The notes under the pieces were generated by a model. It worked only from the letters and a program-made list of their open reading frames with translations. It was not told the origin of the DNA and made no database searches. Position numbers and translations under genes: made by a program. Below, in pieces: positions 9,143 to 22,999 of a DNA stretch of 64,000 nt. The DNA comes from Gammaproteobacteria bacterium (GTDB taxonomy: Bacteria; Pseudomonadota; Gammaproteobacteria; Eutrophobiales; Eutrophobiaceae). Positions within the stretch are counted from its first letter, which is position 1. Each line of letters opens with the position of its first letter. The stretch is from assembly GCA_022826885.1 (NCBI GenBank), contig JAJDUB010000002.1:95902-159901 (forward strand), read 5' to 3'.

Positions 9143-12100
9143 TCAGGCCATGCCCGCAGGCGGTTTGTCGACAAAGCCAGCGGGGTTGCGCCGGCGGGCC
9201 AGCAGGTTGTCGATTTCCCAGCGGGCGGCTGGTTCGACGTCTGTGAGGCAGGTAGTTACACCGTTCAGTTGTTTGGCGACCGGCAGGCCGTTCCTGAACA
9301 ATACCCTGTTGGTATGCAGCGCCGGGATGCGTTCGCCGGGTAATATGATGCCGACCAGGTTCAGCGGGTCGGCGGCGGAGATGACGACGGGGGGCAGTTC
9401 CTGCGGTGCGTTTTTCTGTTTCCTCAGCAGTGCGATGGCCTCCGGCCGGGCGAACTGTTCTCCCGAGCAGCCCTCGACGAAGTACCCGCCGCGGATCTCG
9501 CCCCGCGCTTCCATGCGCCGGCACACATACAGCAGTTCCCTCCACGGCGGCAGGTCGGGCTCCCGTTCCAGAACCTTGCGGAACAGGACCCCGTAACGTT
9601 TGAGCAAGGTATCGACGACGGCAGCCAGCGTGTTTTCATCGGTGCCCGGCCAGACGTTCCTGGCCGGGGGGTCAGGGGTTTCCGGTGCGTAGGCAATGGT
9701 CGACCAGCGGCCTGCGGCATCGACGCTGTTCATGACGGACACTCGCCTGCGCCGGTTCTTCCGGCCGTAACCGGGACGCCTGCTCTCCGGCGTGATCAGC
9801 GCTCGCAACCCCGCGTAGCTGTCGGAGGTGACCGCTCCGCGGGCCGCAAGTTCCGCCAACGCGGTTTCCACCTGCGTGCGCAACAGGCCGGTATGTTGAA
9901 CCAGGTCCAGGAAAAAAGACGCTCCCCGGCGCCGCAGGACGTCCAGGGTTTTTTCGGCCTTGGACGATAACTTCCTGTCCTGTATCGCTTCGGTGGAATT
10001 CAGTTTATGCCACAGGTCCAGGTGTTCGCGATCCAGCAACGTGATTGGTGTATTTCTCAGCAATACCGCGTTGCCGGCAGACGCTTGCTCCAGGTTCGGC
10101 TTGTGCCTGGCGGAAGGCAGGCGGGCCCAGGCGATGCGTCCGCTGCTGCACAGCCGGTCCAGGGCCGCGCCTGAGTAATCGTTCAGGCGGGCCAGCAGGA
10201 TATCCTTCTCCCACGCTGCCGCGGGGATGGAATATCCCTCCAGTTTTTCCAGCGCGGCCAACAGCGCGCTGTCTCCCTCGGGCCGGATTTCCCCCATGCC
10301 GTGCCAGGCAAACAGGAACCGCATATAGTCGGCGGCCGGCACCGGTTGGATTTCCTGCCGTAACGATTGAATGGTGTAGCGGTGCATCCGGGCCAGCAGA
10401 CCCCGCTCACACCACTCCGTCTCCACAGCATCCGGACTGAACCGTCCCTGCATGGCATAGCCCTCATTCTGTAATGCCAGCAGAGCGACATTCACCTCGG
10501 TTCCGGTTGCTTCAAACAATTCGGCCAACTCCGCTTCCGCCACGGGTCCGCTGCATTCAAGCCGGGCGCGGATGAGTTCGATCAGGGCGGATTCTTTGGT
10601 CCAGTTCGCTGAATAAGGGGCCGCCTCCGGCGGCATGTTATCTGACTGGATTCCCGCATGCGCGGGAATGACGGTGGGGGTTGCGGGAGTGGTGGTGGTC
10701 GGGGACAGACTTAAGTCCGTCCCCTGGGTAGATTCCTCATCTCCGCCGGCATACACCGCTGTAACCTGGGGCAGGCGTTCGGCGCAGGCCCACAGTGTCT
10801 GTTTCCCGGTGCGTATGACGGTCGCGCGTTGCTCCTCCTCAAGCTGGGCAAGCCAGGCGCGGCCGTCCGCCGCCGCCGGGTTGGCGCCGTTGATTTCCCG
10901 TTCGGTCATGACACCCGTCAACATCAGGGCATCGTACAATTCATCCGGATCGTTAAAGGAAGGCCAGGCTTCATTACGCACCCGGGCGATGGCTTCCGGG
11001 CTCAAACGAGCCAGGTCCGCAGCGTCGGCTGGATCCAGGAAGCGCCTGGCAATGACCGCATTGGTGCGGCGCTCTTCCGCGGGCGCGTCATCCAGGAACG
11101 CATACGGGCGCGCGTTCAGGATTTCCTGCGCCAGGGGAGAAGGGCCGCCCAGATCCCGGCAGTGGAACCGGATGCGCCCGTCTTCGTATGCGCGTAATAC
11201 TTCTTCGAGCCCGGTAATATCCATCAGGTCGTTCAGGCAGTCGTCAACGGTTTGTTCGACCAGCGGATGCTGCGGTATCTCCCTTTCCCCGATGAGGTTG
11301 TCCTGGCAGGCCAGTTGATCAGGGAAGACTACCGCCATCAGGTCTTCCGCGTCGCTGCGCTGGAACTGCGCGGGCACTTTCTGCCCGCCGTTGTTGCGCC
11401 TGACGGCCAGGGCCGTGGTGGCGTTCCAGCGCCAGTGGGTCGGGAACATGGGCGTTGCCAGCAGCGCCTGGGTGACCGTTTCCCTGACCCCGGCAGATTT
11501 CAGGTAACGGGTCACGTCTTCCAGGGGGAAACTGTGGATCGCGCCCAGGGAGATGACGATGCTGTCATCCAGGGCCGCGGCCTGCAATTCGAAGTTGAAC
11601 TGGCGGCAGAAACGTTTGCGCAGGGCCAGCCCCCAGGCGCGGTTGATGCGGGACCCGTAAGGACTGTGCAGCACCAGGTGCTGGTCCCCGGCCTCGTCAA
11701 AGAACCGCTCGAATACGATATCCTGCCGGGTCGGTACGCGTCCCAGGGCGGCGCGGGCGCCGGCCAGGTGGTCGGTCAACTGGCGGGCAGCCGATTCGTC
11801 CAGTTTTAACTCGTCAACCAGCCAGCGGTATGCGGCGTCCATTCCTTCAGTCAGCTTTTCATCCATGGCGCCGCGCAGGCGCGAGACCGAGTCGCTGAGT
11901 TCATCCGACCGGCCCGGCGCTTCGCCGAACCAGAACGGGATATTGGGAGGCTGGCCCTGTGCGTCCGCCACCCGCACCTTGCTCTGTTCGACCTTGAGGA
12001 TTCGATAGGAGGTGTTGCCCAGTTGGAAGATGTCCCCGGGCAGGCTCTCGAAAGCGAAATCCTCGTCCAGTGTCCCGATAAAATGGCCGTCCGGTTCCAG

Positions 12101-13606
12101 CACCACGTCGTAATCGAACTGGTCCGGTATCACCCCGCCGTTGGTCACGGCTGTGAGCCTGGCGCTCTTCCTGGGCCTGATGCGCCTGTTTACCGTGTCA
12201 TGGTGGATGTAACGGCTGCGCCGGCCGCGCCGGGTCGAAAACCCCTGCGCCAGCATGCCCAGCACCTCCGTGAATTTCTGCGGGACCAGGCCCCGGTAGG
12301 GGTAGGCCAGTGTCACCTGCCGGAACAACTCGTCTTCCTGCAATTCACCGCAGGCAGCCTCCGCAACCAGGTGCTGGGCCAGCACATCCAGGTGGCCCCC
12401 GGGTATGCTGAGCCGGTCCAGTTCATCGCGCCGCACCGCGTCCAGTAACGCTGCGCATTCCACCAGGTCGTCCCGGCTGAGAGGGAACAGGCGGCCCCTG
12501 GGGGTTGCTCCCAGGTGGTGGCCGGAGCGTCCCACCCGTTGCAGGAACACGGCGATGGACCGCGGCGAACCCAGTTGGCAGACCAGGTCGATATCACCGA
12601 TATCGATCCCCAGTTCCAGGGATGCGGTCGCGACCAGGGCCTTGAGTTCTCCCCGTTTCAGTCGTTGTTCGGCGTTAAGGCGATGTTCCTTCGCCAGGCT
12701 GCCGTGATGGGCTGTAACGTATTCTTCACCGACTCGTTCCGCCAGGGCGCGGGCTGCGCGCTCGGCCAGGCGCCGGGTATTGACGAAGATCAGCGTGGTT
12801 CTGTGCTGACTGATCAGATTGGCCAACTCCCCATATAGTTCCTGCCATACCTCGCCGGCCATCACTGCTTCCAGGGGCGAATCCGGGAGTTGAAGCGCAA
12901 TATCGACCTGCCTGACATGCCCGCGATCCAGGATGTTGCAATGTTCTTCCCGGTTCCCGACCAGGAACCGGGCAATCTCTTCTATGGGCCGTTGCGTCGC
13001 GGACAGGCCGATGCGCACGGGAGCGCGGTTGGTCAGCGCTTCCAGCCGTTCCAGCGATAACGCCAGGTGTGCGCCCCGCTTGTTCGGCGCCAAGGCATGG
13101 ATCTCGTCGACGATGACGTTGCGCACGGTTTGCAGCATCTTCCTCCCGGAACTGCTGGTCAGCAGGATATAGAGGGATTCCGGGGTGGTCACCAGGATAT
13201 GGGGCGGTACCCGCCGCATGCGCTCGCGCTCTGACTGCGTGGTGTCGCCGGTGCGCACCAGGGCGCGGATATCCACCTCCGGCAATCCCTGCGCCTGCAT
13301 CATGTCCCGGATGCCCTGCAGCGGCCCCTGCAGGTTCTTCTGTATATCGTTGGACAGGGCTTTCAGGGGGGAGACATACAGGATATACGTCTCGTCAGCC
13401 AGTCCCCCGGCCAGCGCTTCGCGCACCAGGTCGTCAATCGCCGCGAGAAACGCAGCCAGGGTCTTGCCGCTGCCGGTCGGCGCCGCGATCAGGGTATGAC
13501 CGCCCTGTTTTATCGCAGGCCAGGCATCTTCCTGCACCGGCGTAGGTCCGGTGAATTCACCGTGAAACCAAGCCGAGGTAACCGGGTGGAAAATATCGGT
13601 TGACAT
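9143..13606 (-). CDS. lhr: Lhr-type large ATP-dependent helicase
   Basis: At 1487 residues this matches the long form of Lhr (superfamily 2, 3'-5' helicase implicated in DNA repair). The N-terminal core has [12 protein letters not shown], Walker A APTGSGKT at about residues 41-48, the DEIH box in [16 protein letters not shown], and motif [13 protein letters not shown]. Winged-helix and Lhr-specific domains follow, then a long C-terminal region. Around residues 960-990 is a Thr/Pro-rich segment ([13 protein letters not shown] to VIPAHAGIQ) that is encoded by two palindromic repeats and is probably a repeat-derived linker between core and C-terminal domain. The frame remains open through it. 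It is monocistronic and diverges from the GFA gene. Confidence 0.93.
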   Translation of the reverse strand: MSTDIFHPVTSAWFHGEFTGPTPVQEDAWPAIKQGGHTLIAAPTGSGKTLAAFLAAIDDLVREALAGGLADETYILYVSPLKALSNDIQKNLQGPLQGIRDMMQAQGLPEVDIRALVRTGDTTQSERERMRRVPPHILVTTPESLYILLTSSSGRKMLQTVRNVIVDEIHALAPNKRGAHLALSLERLEALTNRAPVRIGLSATQRPIEEIARFLVGNREEHCNILDRGHVRQVDIALQLPDSPLEAVMAGEVWQELYGELANLISQHRTTLIFVNTRRLAERAARALAERVGEEYVTAHHGSLAKEHRLNAEQRLKRGELKALVATASLELGIDIGDIDLVCQLGSPRSIAVFLQRVGRSGHHLGATPRGRLFPLSRDDLVECAALLDAVRRDELDRLSIPGGHLDVLAQHLVAEAACGELQEDELFRQVTLAYPYRGLVPQKFTEVLGMLAQGFSTRRGRRSRYIHHDTVNRRIRPRKSARLTAVTNGGVIPDQFDYDVVLEPDGHFIGTLDEDFAFESLPGDIFQLGNTSYRILKVEQSKVRVADAQGQPPNIPFWFGEAPGRSDELSDSVSRLRGAMDEKLTEGMDAAYRWLVDELKLDESAARQLTDHLAGARAALGRVPTRQDIVFERFFDEAGDQHLVLHSPYGSRINRAWGLALRKRFCRQFNFELQAAALDDSIVISLGAIHSFPLEDVTRYLKSAGVRETVTQALLATPMFPTHWRWNATTALAVRRNNGGQKVPAQFQRSDAEDLMAVVFPDQLACQDNLIGEREIPQHPLVEQTVDDCLNDLMDITGLEEVLRAYEDGRIRFHCRDLGGPSPLAQEILNARPYAFLDDAPAEERRTNAVIARRFLDPADAADLARLSPEAIARVRNEAWPSFNDPDELYDALMLTGVMTEREINGANPAAADGRAWLAQLEEEQRATVIRTGKQTLWACAERLPQVTAVYAGGDEESTQGTDLSLSPTTTTPATPTVIPAHAGIQSDNMPPEAAPYSANWTKESALIELIRARLECSGPVAEAELAELFEATGTEVNVALLALQNEGYAMQGRFSPDAVETEWCERGLLARMHRYTIQSLRQEIQPVPAADYMRFLFAWHGMGEIRPEGDSALLAALEKLEGYSIPAAAWEKDILLARLNDYSGAALDRLCSSGRIAWARLPSARHKPNLEQASAGNAVLLRNTPITLLDREHLDLWHKLNSTEAIQDRKLSSKAEKTLDVLRRRGASFFLDLVQHTGLLRTQVETALAELAARGAVTSDSYAGLRALITPESRRPGYGRKNRRRRVSVMNSVDAAGRWSTIAYAPETPDPPARNVWPGTDENTLAAVVDTLLKRYGVLFRKVLEREPDLPPWRELLYVCRRMEARGEIRGGYFVEGCSGEQFARPEAIALLRKQKNAPQELPPVVISAADPLNLVGIILPGERIPALHTNRVLFRNGLPVAKQLNGVTTCLTDVEPAARWEIDNLLARRRNPAGFVDKPPAGMA
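10650..10669. repeat. ATTCCC-N8-GGGAAT palindrome inside lhr
   Basis: This 20-bp palindrome, loop GCATGCGC, is the same class as the two in the dnaJ-dapB gap. On the lhr strand it encodes VIPAHAGIQ, a peptide that commonly arises when this repeat family enters a coding sequence. It preserves the reading frame. Confidence 0.85.
10701..10724. repeat. GGGGAC...GTCCCC palindrome inside lhr
   Basis: GGGGACAGACTT is followed immediately by AAGTCCGTCCCC, a near-perfect 24-bp palindrome with one mismatched pair. On the lhr strand it encodes GTDLSLSP. A sister copy lies in the 4-hydroxybenzoyl-CoA reductase gamma gene at 55794-55818. Confidence 0.8.
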
Positions 13607-13660
13607 AGACCGACAGTTTATCTAAAAGTCGGGTAAATAGCAGGACAACCGGATGATTAT

Positions 13661-14062
13661 ATGAGTAAAGAAATGCTGGTCCATGAGGGGGGCTGTCATT
13701 GCGGTGCAGTCCGGTTCGAGGTGGACGCCCCGGCGGCGGTGACCGTACTGGACTGCAACTGCTCCATCTGCCGTATGAGCGGCTACCTGCACCTTCAGGT
13801 CCCGAAATCGCGCTTCCGGCTGCTGCGGGGTGAGGATGCCCTGTCGATTTACACTTTCAATACCGGCACCGCACAACACTATTTCTGCGGCGCCTGCGGC
13901 GTGAAATCATTCTACGTGCCCCGGTCTTATCCCGAGGGGTACAGCATCAATCTCAACTGCCTGGACAGGGCGCAAATAAAGAACGTTACGGTTGAGAAGT
14001 TCGACGGCGACAACTGGGAAGCGGCTTACGACAGGAAAAAACATGCTCCGCAAAATAACTGA
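13661..14062 (+). CDS. GFA/CENP-V family zinc-binding protein
   Basis: The 133-residue protein has the GFA pattern: GGCHCGAVRFEV near the N-terminus, CNCSICRMSG around residues 28-37, and CGACGVKSFY around 74-83, which together supply the zinc-binding cysteines. The family includes S-hydroxymethylglutathione synthase (Gfa), but most members have unknown substrates, so no specific reaction is claimed. It diverges from lhr across 54 nt and stands alone. Confidence 0.85.
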   Translation: MSKEMLVHEGGCHCGAVRFEVDAPAAVTVLDCNCSICRMSGYLHLQVPKSRFRLLRGEDALSIYTFNTGTAQHYFCGACGVKSFYVPRSYPEGYSINLNCLDRAQIKNVTVEKFDGDNWEAAYDRKKHAPQNN

Positions 14063-14115
14063 ATATTGGGGGTTCTGATTAAGTCAGGCGTGACGTAATC
14101 TCAAACCTGAACCAA

Positions 14116-14541
14116 CTAAGCAGCCCGGTCGGCAATAACAAGGCTTTGACCAAGAACCCTGAGAGCCTTCTCAACCTGGCCTATATGGGAACGGTGGTCC
14201 GGATCAAGCAGCTTGCGGACCGCGCCTTCACTTAACCCCAGCCTCCGGGCGAGAGCGGTTTTTGTCATGCCCTGCCTGCGCATTGCCGAGTAGAGAGCCA
14301 GTTTGGATGCAACAATCAGCGGTACGGAGATGAGTTCCTGACCTTTAATGACAGCACTCGGTACGGGTATATCTTCACGGGCATAGACGCATGCGCTCAA
14401 CGCGGCTACTAAAGCATCTATAGCCTGGGTCAGCGCATCCCGCCTGTCAATGCCACAGGTAAGTGCTTCGGGAATATCGGGAAAGGAAACGGAAAAACCG
14501 TCTCCTTCAGGCGCCAATATGCAAGGGTAGGCGTACTGCAT
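14116..14541 (-). CDS. Solitary HicB-family antitoxin/regulator
   Basis: The 141-residue protein begins with the HicB fold (YPCILAPEGDGFSVSFPDIPEA, residues 4-25, then the amphipathic DALTQAIDALVAAL helix). It ends in a helix-turn-helix (MTKTALARRLGLSEGAVRKLLDP, about residues 93-115). HicB antitoxins neutralise the RNase HicA, usually encoded immediately upstream. The gap to the next gene is only 85 nt, too short for hicA, and nothing HicA-like lies downstream, so it appears orphaned. A palindrome 20 nt upstream of the start is a likely autoregulatory site. Confidence 0.85.
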   Translation of the reverse strand: MQYAYPCILAPEGDGFSVSFPDIPEALTCGIDRRDALTQAIDALVAALSACVYAREDIPVPSAVIKGQELISVPLIVASKLALYSAMRRQGMTKTALARRLGLSEGAVRKLLDPDHRSHIGQVEKALRVLGQSLVIADRAA

Positions 14542-14560
14542 TTCCGATCATGACTGTCCA

Positions 14561-14584
14561 ATTTCGTACTTAAAGCTACGAAAT
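14561..14584. promoter_or_regulatory. Operator-like inverted repeat upstream of hicB
   Basis: ATTTCGTA-N8-TACGAAAT is a perfect 8-bp inverted repeat located 20-43 nt upstream of the HicB start codon, in the position expected of an operator bound by its C-terminal helix-turn-helix. This is inferred from symmetry and position only. Confidence 0.5.
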
Positions 14585-14626
14585 CACGATAGTATCATAA
14601 ACTGTCAAGTGAATAAAATTATGCGG

Positions 14627-15241
14627 TCAAATACTTGACATCGCGGGATGTAACTTCTTTTTCAGCTTTTCCAGGTCGGCGGGGACATCCAGGTCAAATT
14701 CGGCTTCGGGTATGGGGAGTGTCTTGACTCGTGCGGCATTGTTTTTCAGGAGGGGCTTGGCCCCCGCGTCGCCCTCCAGGGCCAGGACCTGCGGGTAGAA
14801 TTCAGCGGGAATTATCGCAGGCGTGCCGACGGTGCCGGCATAAGCGCTTGCCGTAATTTCAGACGGAAAGGCAAACCAAAGGTTGAGCAGTCGGCGCAGG
14901 TGCTCCCCGGTGACCAGCGCCTGGTCGCACAGGGTAATCATAACGGCCCGGCAATCCGGTTCTACACTGTTCAGTCCGGCCTTGAGAGAGGATGCCAGCC
15001 CCTGTTGCCAGTGTTCATTGAGAACGACATTTACCGGCAGGTCGCTGGCAGACTGCGCCACTGCCTCCGAGTTCGCCCCGACTACGACGGTAATCCTGTC
15101 AATGGGAAATAACGCCGAAAGCTTGTCGACCGCTTGCCGCACCAGGCTGGAACCGTTTATTTCTACCAATTGTTTACACCGGCCGTACCTGCTCGAACCG
15201 CCCGCCGCCAGGACAATCGCCGATAATTTGCCGGTATCCAT
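14627..15241 (-). CDS. mocA: MocA-like molybdenum cofactor cytidylyltransferase
   Basis: The track ORF starts at 15445, but the family N-terminus is at the ATG at 15241 (MDTGKLSAIVLAAGGSSRYG), giving 204 residues. The nucleotide-binding motif LAAGGSSRYGRCKQL and the later ITLCDQALVTGEHL and GTPAIIPAEF segments fit the NTP-transferase family that attaches CMP (MocA) or GMP (MobA) to molybdopterin. The CKQL form and overall shape favour MocA, which serves xanthine-dehydrogenase-family enzymes such as the 4-hydroxybenzoyl-CoA reductase encoded about 40 kb away. It diverges from carA. Confidence 0.75.
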   Translation of the reverse strand: MDTGKLSAIVLAAGGSSRYGRCKQLVEINGSSLVRQAVDKLSALFPIDRITVVVGANSEAVAQSASDLPVNVVLNEHWQQGLASSLKAGLNSVEPDCRAVMITLCDQALVTGEHLRRLLNLWFAFPSEITASAYAGTVGTPAIIPAEFYPQVLALEGDAGAKPLLKNNAARVKTLPIPEAEFDLDVPADLEKLKKKLHPAMSSI

Positions 15242-15330
15242 AACAGTATGATGATGAAGAAAAATATCGCTGTCAAAATGAATACATGATTCCCTGGTGC
15301 GAGAGGTCAGGGGGAAACAGGAAAAACCAA

Positions 15331-15364
15331 TCGACACCCAACCCCCTGATTTAGTACACTGTAC
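15331..15364 (+). promoter_or_regulatory. Putative carAB promoter with overlapping palindrome
   Basis: TCGACA, an 18-nt spacer and TACACT make a moderate sigma-70 promoter. The perfect palindrome GTACA-C-TGTAC (15354-15364) overlaps the -10 and could be an operator for pyrimidine or arginine control, the usual inputs to carAB. It is not a recognised PyrR or ArgR site by sequence. Confidence 0.4.
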
Positions 15365-15375
15365 AACATCGGTAA

Positions 15376-15406
15376 GCGGGAGTAATCGGGAGGTTGCTCC
15401 CGTTTT
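15376..15406 (+). terminator. Terminator-like hairpin in the carA leader (possible attenuator)
   Basis: CGGGAG-GTTG-CTCCCG followed by TTTT (15387-15406) is a compact intrinsic-terminator-like hairpin 30 nt before the carA start. A second CGGGAG just upstream, in GCGGGAG (15376-15382), could pair with the same CTCCCG and form an alternative structure. That arrangement suggests, but does not prove, attenuation. Confidence 0.45.
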
Positions 15407-15436
15407 GTATGTGTATTGCTTCTGCGGAGGAATTTC

Positions 15437-16567
<1,131 letters not shown>

Positions 16568-16576
16568 GCCCGGCTA

Positions 16577-16681
16577 CAGGTTGGGATGGCCTTTTCAAGA
16601 CACGCTGTAAATACATCCCTGTACGCTCGCTTCCAGCCATCCATGGCTTCCAGACGGTCTTGAAAAGGCCATCCCAACCTG
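16577..16681. repeat. 105-nt palindromic element between carA and carB
   Basis: Perfect 25-bp inverted arms (16577-16601 and 16657-16681, starting CAGGTTGGGATGGCCTTTTC) enclose a 55-nt centre. The centre itself contains a smaller palindrome, AGCCAT-CC-ATGGCT. It has the form of a non-coding palindromic repeat or MITE-like element. In RNA it would fold into one long stem separating the carA and carB messages. Confidence 0.9.
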
Positions 16682-16702
16682 TCGAGACTCCGTTTTAAGA
16701 AT

Positions 16703-19908
<3,206 letters not shown>

Positions 19909-19912
<4 letters not shown>

Positions 19913-20385
19913 ACAGAATGCCGATGACAGCAGAAGGCGCCGAACGGTTGCGCCGCCAACTGGACGAATTGAAATCAGTCGAGCGCCCCAGGGTAATCCA
20001 GGCCCTGGCGGAGGCCAGGGCCCATGGCGATCTCAGCGAAAATGCGGAATATCATGCCGCGCGCGAGCGCCAGGGTTTTATCGAGGGCCGTATCGCGACC
20101 ATTGAAGAGGCCCTGGCCATCGCAGAAATCATTGATGTGACGAAAATCGACGCGGAAGGAAAAATCGTCTTCGGCGCCACGATCGAATTATTCAACCTTG
20201 ATACCGAACAGGAAGTCCGCTACCAGATCGTCGGGGAGATGGAAGCGGATATCGACCAGGGGCTGCTGTCCGTGACCGCCCCGATAGCCCGCGCCATGAT
20301 CGGCAAGGAGGAGGGCGATGTAATCCAGGTCAATGCCCCCGGGGGGATTGTCGAATACGAAGTACTGTCGGTTGCGTATATTTGA
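19909..20385 (+). CDS. greA: Transcription elongation factor GreA
   Basis: GreA rescues backtracked RNA polymerase by stimulating transcript cleavage. The ATG at 19909 overlaps the carB stop (ATGA) and gives 158 residues ([18 protein letters not shown]); the track start at 19888 adds seven unlikely residues. The coiled-coil tip [15 protein letters not shown] contains the acidic residues needed for cleavage. The C-terminal FKBP-like domain ends [13 protein letters not shown]. Confidence 0.96.
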
Positions 20386-21000
20386 ATGTCAAAAAGCAGC
20401 AAACGCTGGTTGCAGGAACATAACCGGGACCGGTACGTCAACCTGGCCAGGAGCAGGCAACTACGTTCCCGCGCGGTGTTCAAGCTGGAGGAACTGGATC
20501 GGCGCCACAAGCTGTTCCGCCCCGGACAGACGGTGGTGGACCTGGGCGCGGCGCCGGGGAGCTGGTCAGCCTACGTGGTTGAAAAAGTGAGGCCCGGCGG
20601 GAAGGTCATCGCTGTCGATTTGCTGGACATGCAACCCATCGCCGGCGTGGTCTTCCTGCAAGCCGACCTGAACGATGCGGAAAGACTGCAATACTGTATT
20701 GCCGAACTGGGTGAAAACAGCGCCGACCTTGTAATTTCGGATATGGCCCCCAATTTATCAGGTATAGCCGCTGTGGATCAGGCCGGCAGCCTGAACCTTG
20801 CAGAATCCGCATACCGGGTAGCGTGTTCCGTGCTTCGGGAAAAGGGGCATTTTCTGGTAAAGCTGTTTCAGGGCAGCGACAGCGCCGCATTCGGAAAGCA
20901 ATTGGCTGAGAAATTTGATAAAGTATTGCAGGTCAAGCCACGGGCGTCCAGGGCGAACTCCAGCGAGTTATACATCCTGGCAAAAGGCTATACTATGTAG
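20386..21000 (+). CDS. rlmE: 23S rRNA (uridine-2'-O-)-methyltransferase RlmE
   Basis: RlmE (RrmJ/FtsJ) methylates U2552 of 23S rRNA with SAM and is a heat-shock protein in E. coli. The 204-residue protein has the SAM motif VDLGAAPGSWSAYV, SDMAPNLSG, and the catalytic Lys in LVKLFQGSD. The start ATG immediately follows the greA stop. The conserved rlmE-ftsH order is preserved. Confidence 0.96.
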   Translation: MSKSSKRWLQEHNRDRYVNLARSRQLRSRAVFKLEELDRRHKLFRPGQTVVDLGAAPGSWSAYVVEKVRPGGKVIAVDLLDMQPIAGVVFLQADLNDAERLQYCIAELGENSADLVISDMAPNLSGIAAVDQAGSLNLAESAYRVACSVLREKGHFLVKLFQGSDSAAFGKQLAEKFDKVLQVKPRASRANSSELYILAKGYTM

Positions 21001-21040
21001 TAAACCGGTTATTTAAGGAACAGCGTAGGCGTAAGGCGTT

Positions 21041-22969
21041 ATGTTAAAGAGTATATTGTTATGGGTAGTCATCGCCCTGGTCATGATGATGGTATTCCAG
21101 AATTTCGGGGTCCGTCCCGTTGATACCACCATCCCCTATTCACAGTTTATCCTGGATGTAAAAACCGGCAAGGTAAACTCCGTCACGATCGAAGGCAGCA
21201 CCATTTCCGGCAGCCTGGCCGATGGCACCCGGTTCAACACCTACAGTCCGGAAACCAGCAATGATGCCTTGATCGGCACCCTGCTGGACAACAACGTGGA
21301 GGTGCTGGCTTCGGAGCCCAACAAGAATTCGTTCTGGGCCCATGCCTTTATCTCCTGGTTCCCTATCCTGCTGTTACTGGGAATCTGGATTTACTTCATG
21401 CGCCAGATGCAGGGCGGCGGCAGTGGCCGTGGCGCGTTGTCGTTCGGCAAGAGCCGGGCGCGCCTGTTGAATGAAGACCAGGTCAAGATTACCTTTAACG
21501 ATGTTGCCGGCGTCGAGGAGGCGAAGGAAGAAGTCGTCGAGCTGGTCGAATTCCTGCGCGACCCGGGCAAGTTCCAGAAACTGGGCGGCAAGATACCGCG
21601 CGGCGTATTGATGGTAGGCTCGCCCGGCACCGGGAAGACCCTGCTGGCCAAGGCGATAGCCGGCGAGGCGCAGGTGCCGTTCTTTACCATTTCCGGTTCG
21701 GATTTTGTGGAAATGTTCGTCGGTGTCGGCGCTTCCAGGGTGCGTGACATGTTCGAACAGGCCAAAAAACACGCGCCGTGCATCATTTTCATTGACGAAA
21801 TCGATGCGGTGGGGCGCCACCGCGGCGCCGGTCTCGGCGGCGGCCACGATGAACGCGAACAGACGCTCAACCAGCTCCTGGTCGAAATGGACGGCTTTGA
21901 AGGCAACGAAGGAATCATCGTTATTGCGGCGACCAACCGGCCCGATGTGCTGGACCCGGCCCTGCTGCGCCCCGGGCGGTTTGACCGGCAGGTGGTTGTT
22001 CCGTTGCCGGACATCCGGGGGCGTGAACAGATACTCAAGGTGCATATGCGCAAGGTCGCATTGGCTGATGACGTGGATCCCTCCATCATCGCGCGCGGCA
22101 CACCCGGATTTTCCGGGGCTGACCTGGCCAACCTGATAAACGAAGCGGCGTTGTTCGCGGCCCGGGCCGACAAGAAACAGGTCGATATGGAAGAGTTTGA
22201 ACGGGCCAAGGACAAGGTGATGATGGGCACTGAGCGGCGTTCCATGGTGATGAGCGATGAGGAAAAGAAACTCACCGCCTACCATGAAGCGGGCCATGCC
22301 ATCGTCGGACGGCTCGTTCCCGGCCATGACCCGGTCTACAAGGTCACCATAATCCCGCGCGGGCGCGCCCTGGGCGTGACCATGTTCTTGCCGGAACAGG
22401 ACAGGTTGAGCTACTCCCGGCAGTTTTTGCAGAGCCAGATCTGTTCCCTGTTCGGCGGGCGTATCGCCGAGAGCCTGATTTTCGGGGAAGATGCCGTGAC
22501 AACGGGCGCGAGCAACGATATAGAACGCGCCACGCTGCTGGCAAGAAACATGGTGACCAAGTGGGGCCTCTCCGAAAAAATGGGGCCGCTCGCATACCAG
22601 GAGGATGAAGGAGAGGTCTTCCTGGGGCATTCCGTGACCAAGCATTCAACTGTTTCCGCGGCGACGCAGAATGATATAGACGCAGAGGTGAGACGCCTCA
22701 TTGACCTGAACTATCAGCGCGCAAAGGAGTTGCTTGAGGCAAACATGGATAAACTGCACCTGATGGCGGACGCCCTCATCAAGTATGAAACCATCGATTC
22801 CGGCCAGATTGACAGTATCATGGAAGGAAACGAGCCGGGACCGCCGGCGGACTGGGGCAATGATAACAGGACGCGCGGCAAACAGGCCGGACCCGATGAA
22901 ACACAGAAGAAAGATGAAGGTGAGCCAGTTGAAGGTCCTGCCATTGACGGGCCGGCGCGACCTGCCTGA
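21041..22969 (+). CDS. ftsH: ATP-dependent zinc metalloprotease FtsH
   Basis: The 642-residue inner-membrane AAA+ protease has two N-terminal transmembrane helices (about residues 4-22 and 102-120) flanking a periplasmic domain. The AAA module has Walker A GSPGTGKT and Walker [10 protein letters not shown] plus the [24 protein letters not shown]. The zinc site is HEAGH. FtsH degrades misassembled membrane proteins and regulators such as sigma-32. In many gammaproteobacteria folP follows ftsH; here glmM follows directly. Confidence 0.98.
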   Translation: MLKSILLWVVIALVMMMVFQNFGVRPVDTTIPYSQFILDVKTGKVNSVTIEGSTISGSLADGTRFNTYSPETSNDALIGTLLDNNVEVLASEPNKNSFWAHAFISWFPILLLLGIWIYFMRQMQGGGSGRGALSFGKSRARLLNEDQVKITFNDVAGVEEAKEEVVELVEFLRDPGKFQKLGGKIPRGVLMVGSPGTGKTLLAKAIAGEAQVPFFTISGSDFVEMFVGVGASRVRDMFEQAKKHAPCIIFIDEIDAVGRHRGAGLGGGHDEREQTLNQLLVEMDGFEGNEGIIVIAATNRPDVLDPALLRPGRFDRQVVVPLPDIRGREQILKVHMRKVALADDVDPSIIARGTPGFSGADLANLINEAALFAARADKKQVDMEEFERAKDKVMMGTERRSMVMSDEEKKLTAYHEAGHAIVGRLVPGHDPVYKVTIIPRGRALGVTMFLPEQDRLSYSRQFLQSQICSLFGGRIAESLIFGEDAVTTGASNDIERATLLARNMVTKWGLSEKMGPLAYQEDEGEVFLGHSVTKHSTVSAATQNDIDAEVRRLIDLNYQRAKELLEANMDKLHLMADALIKYETIDSGQIDSIMEGNEPGPPADWGNDNRTRGKQAGPDETQKKDEGEPVEGPAIDGPARPA

Positions 22970-22999
22970 AGCATAACAGGACAACCACGGATCAGGGAT

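Noticed and set aside
21374-22645. 423-codon minus-strand ORF opposite ftsH
   Set aside because: Shadow ORF; composition is that of reverse-complemented GC-rich codons, and ftsH is unambiguous on the plus strand.
22970-22999. Expected folP between ftsH and glmM
   Set aside because: The gap is only 30 nt; the gene is absent here, not missed. Loss or relocation is common enough not to score as a finding.
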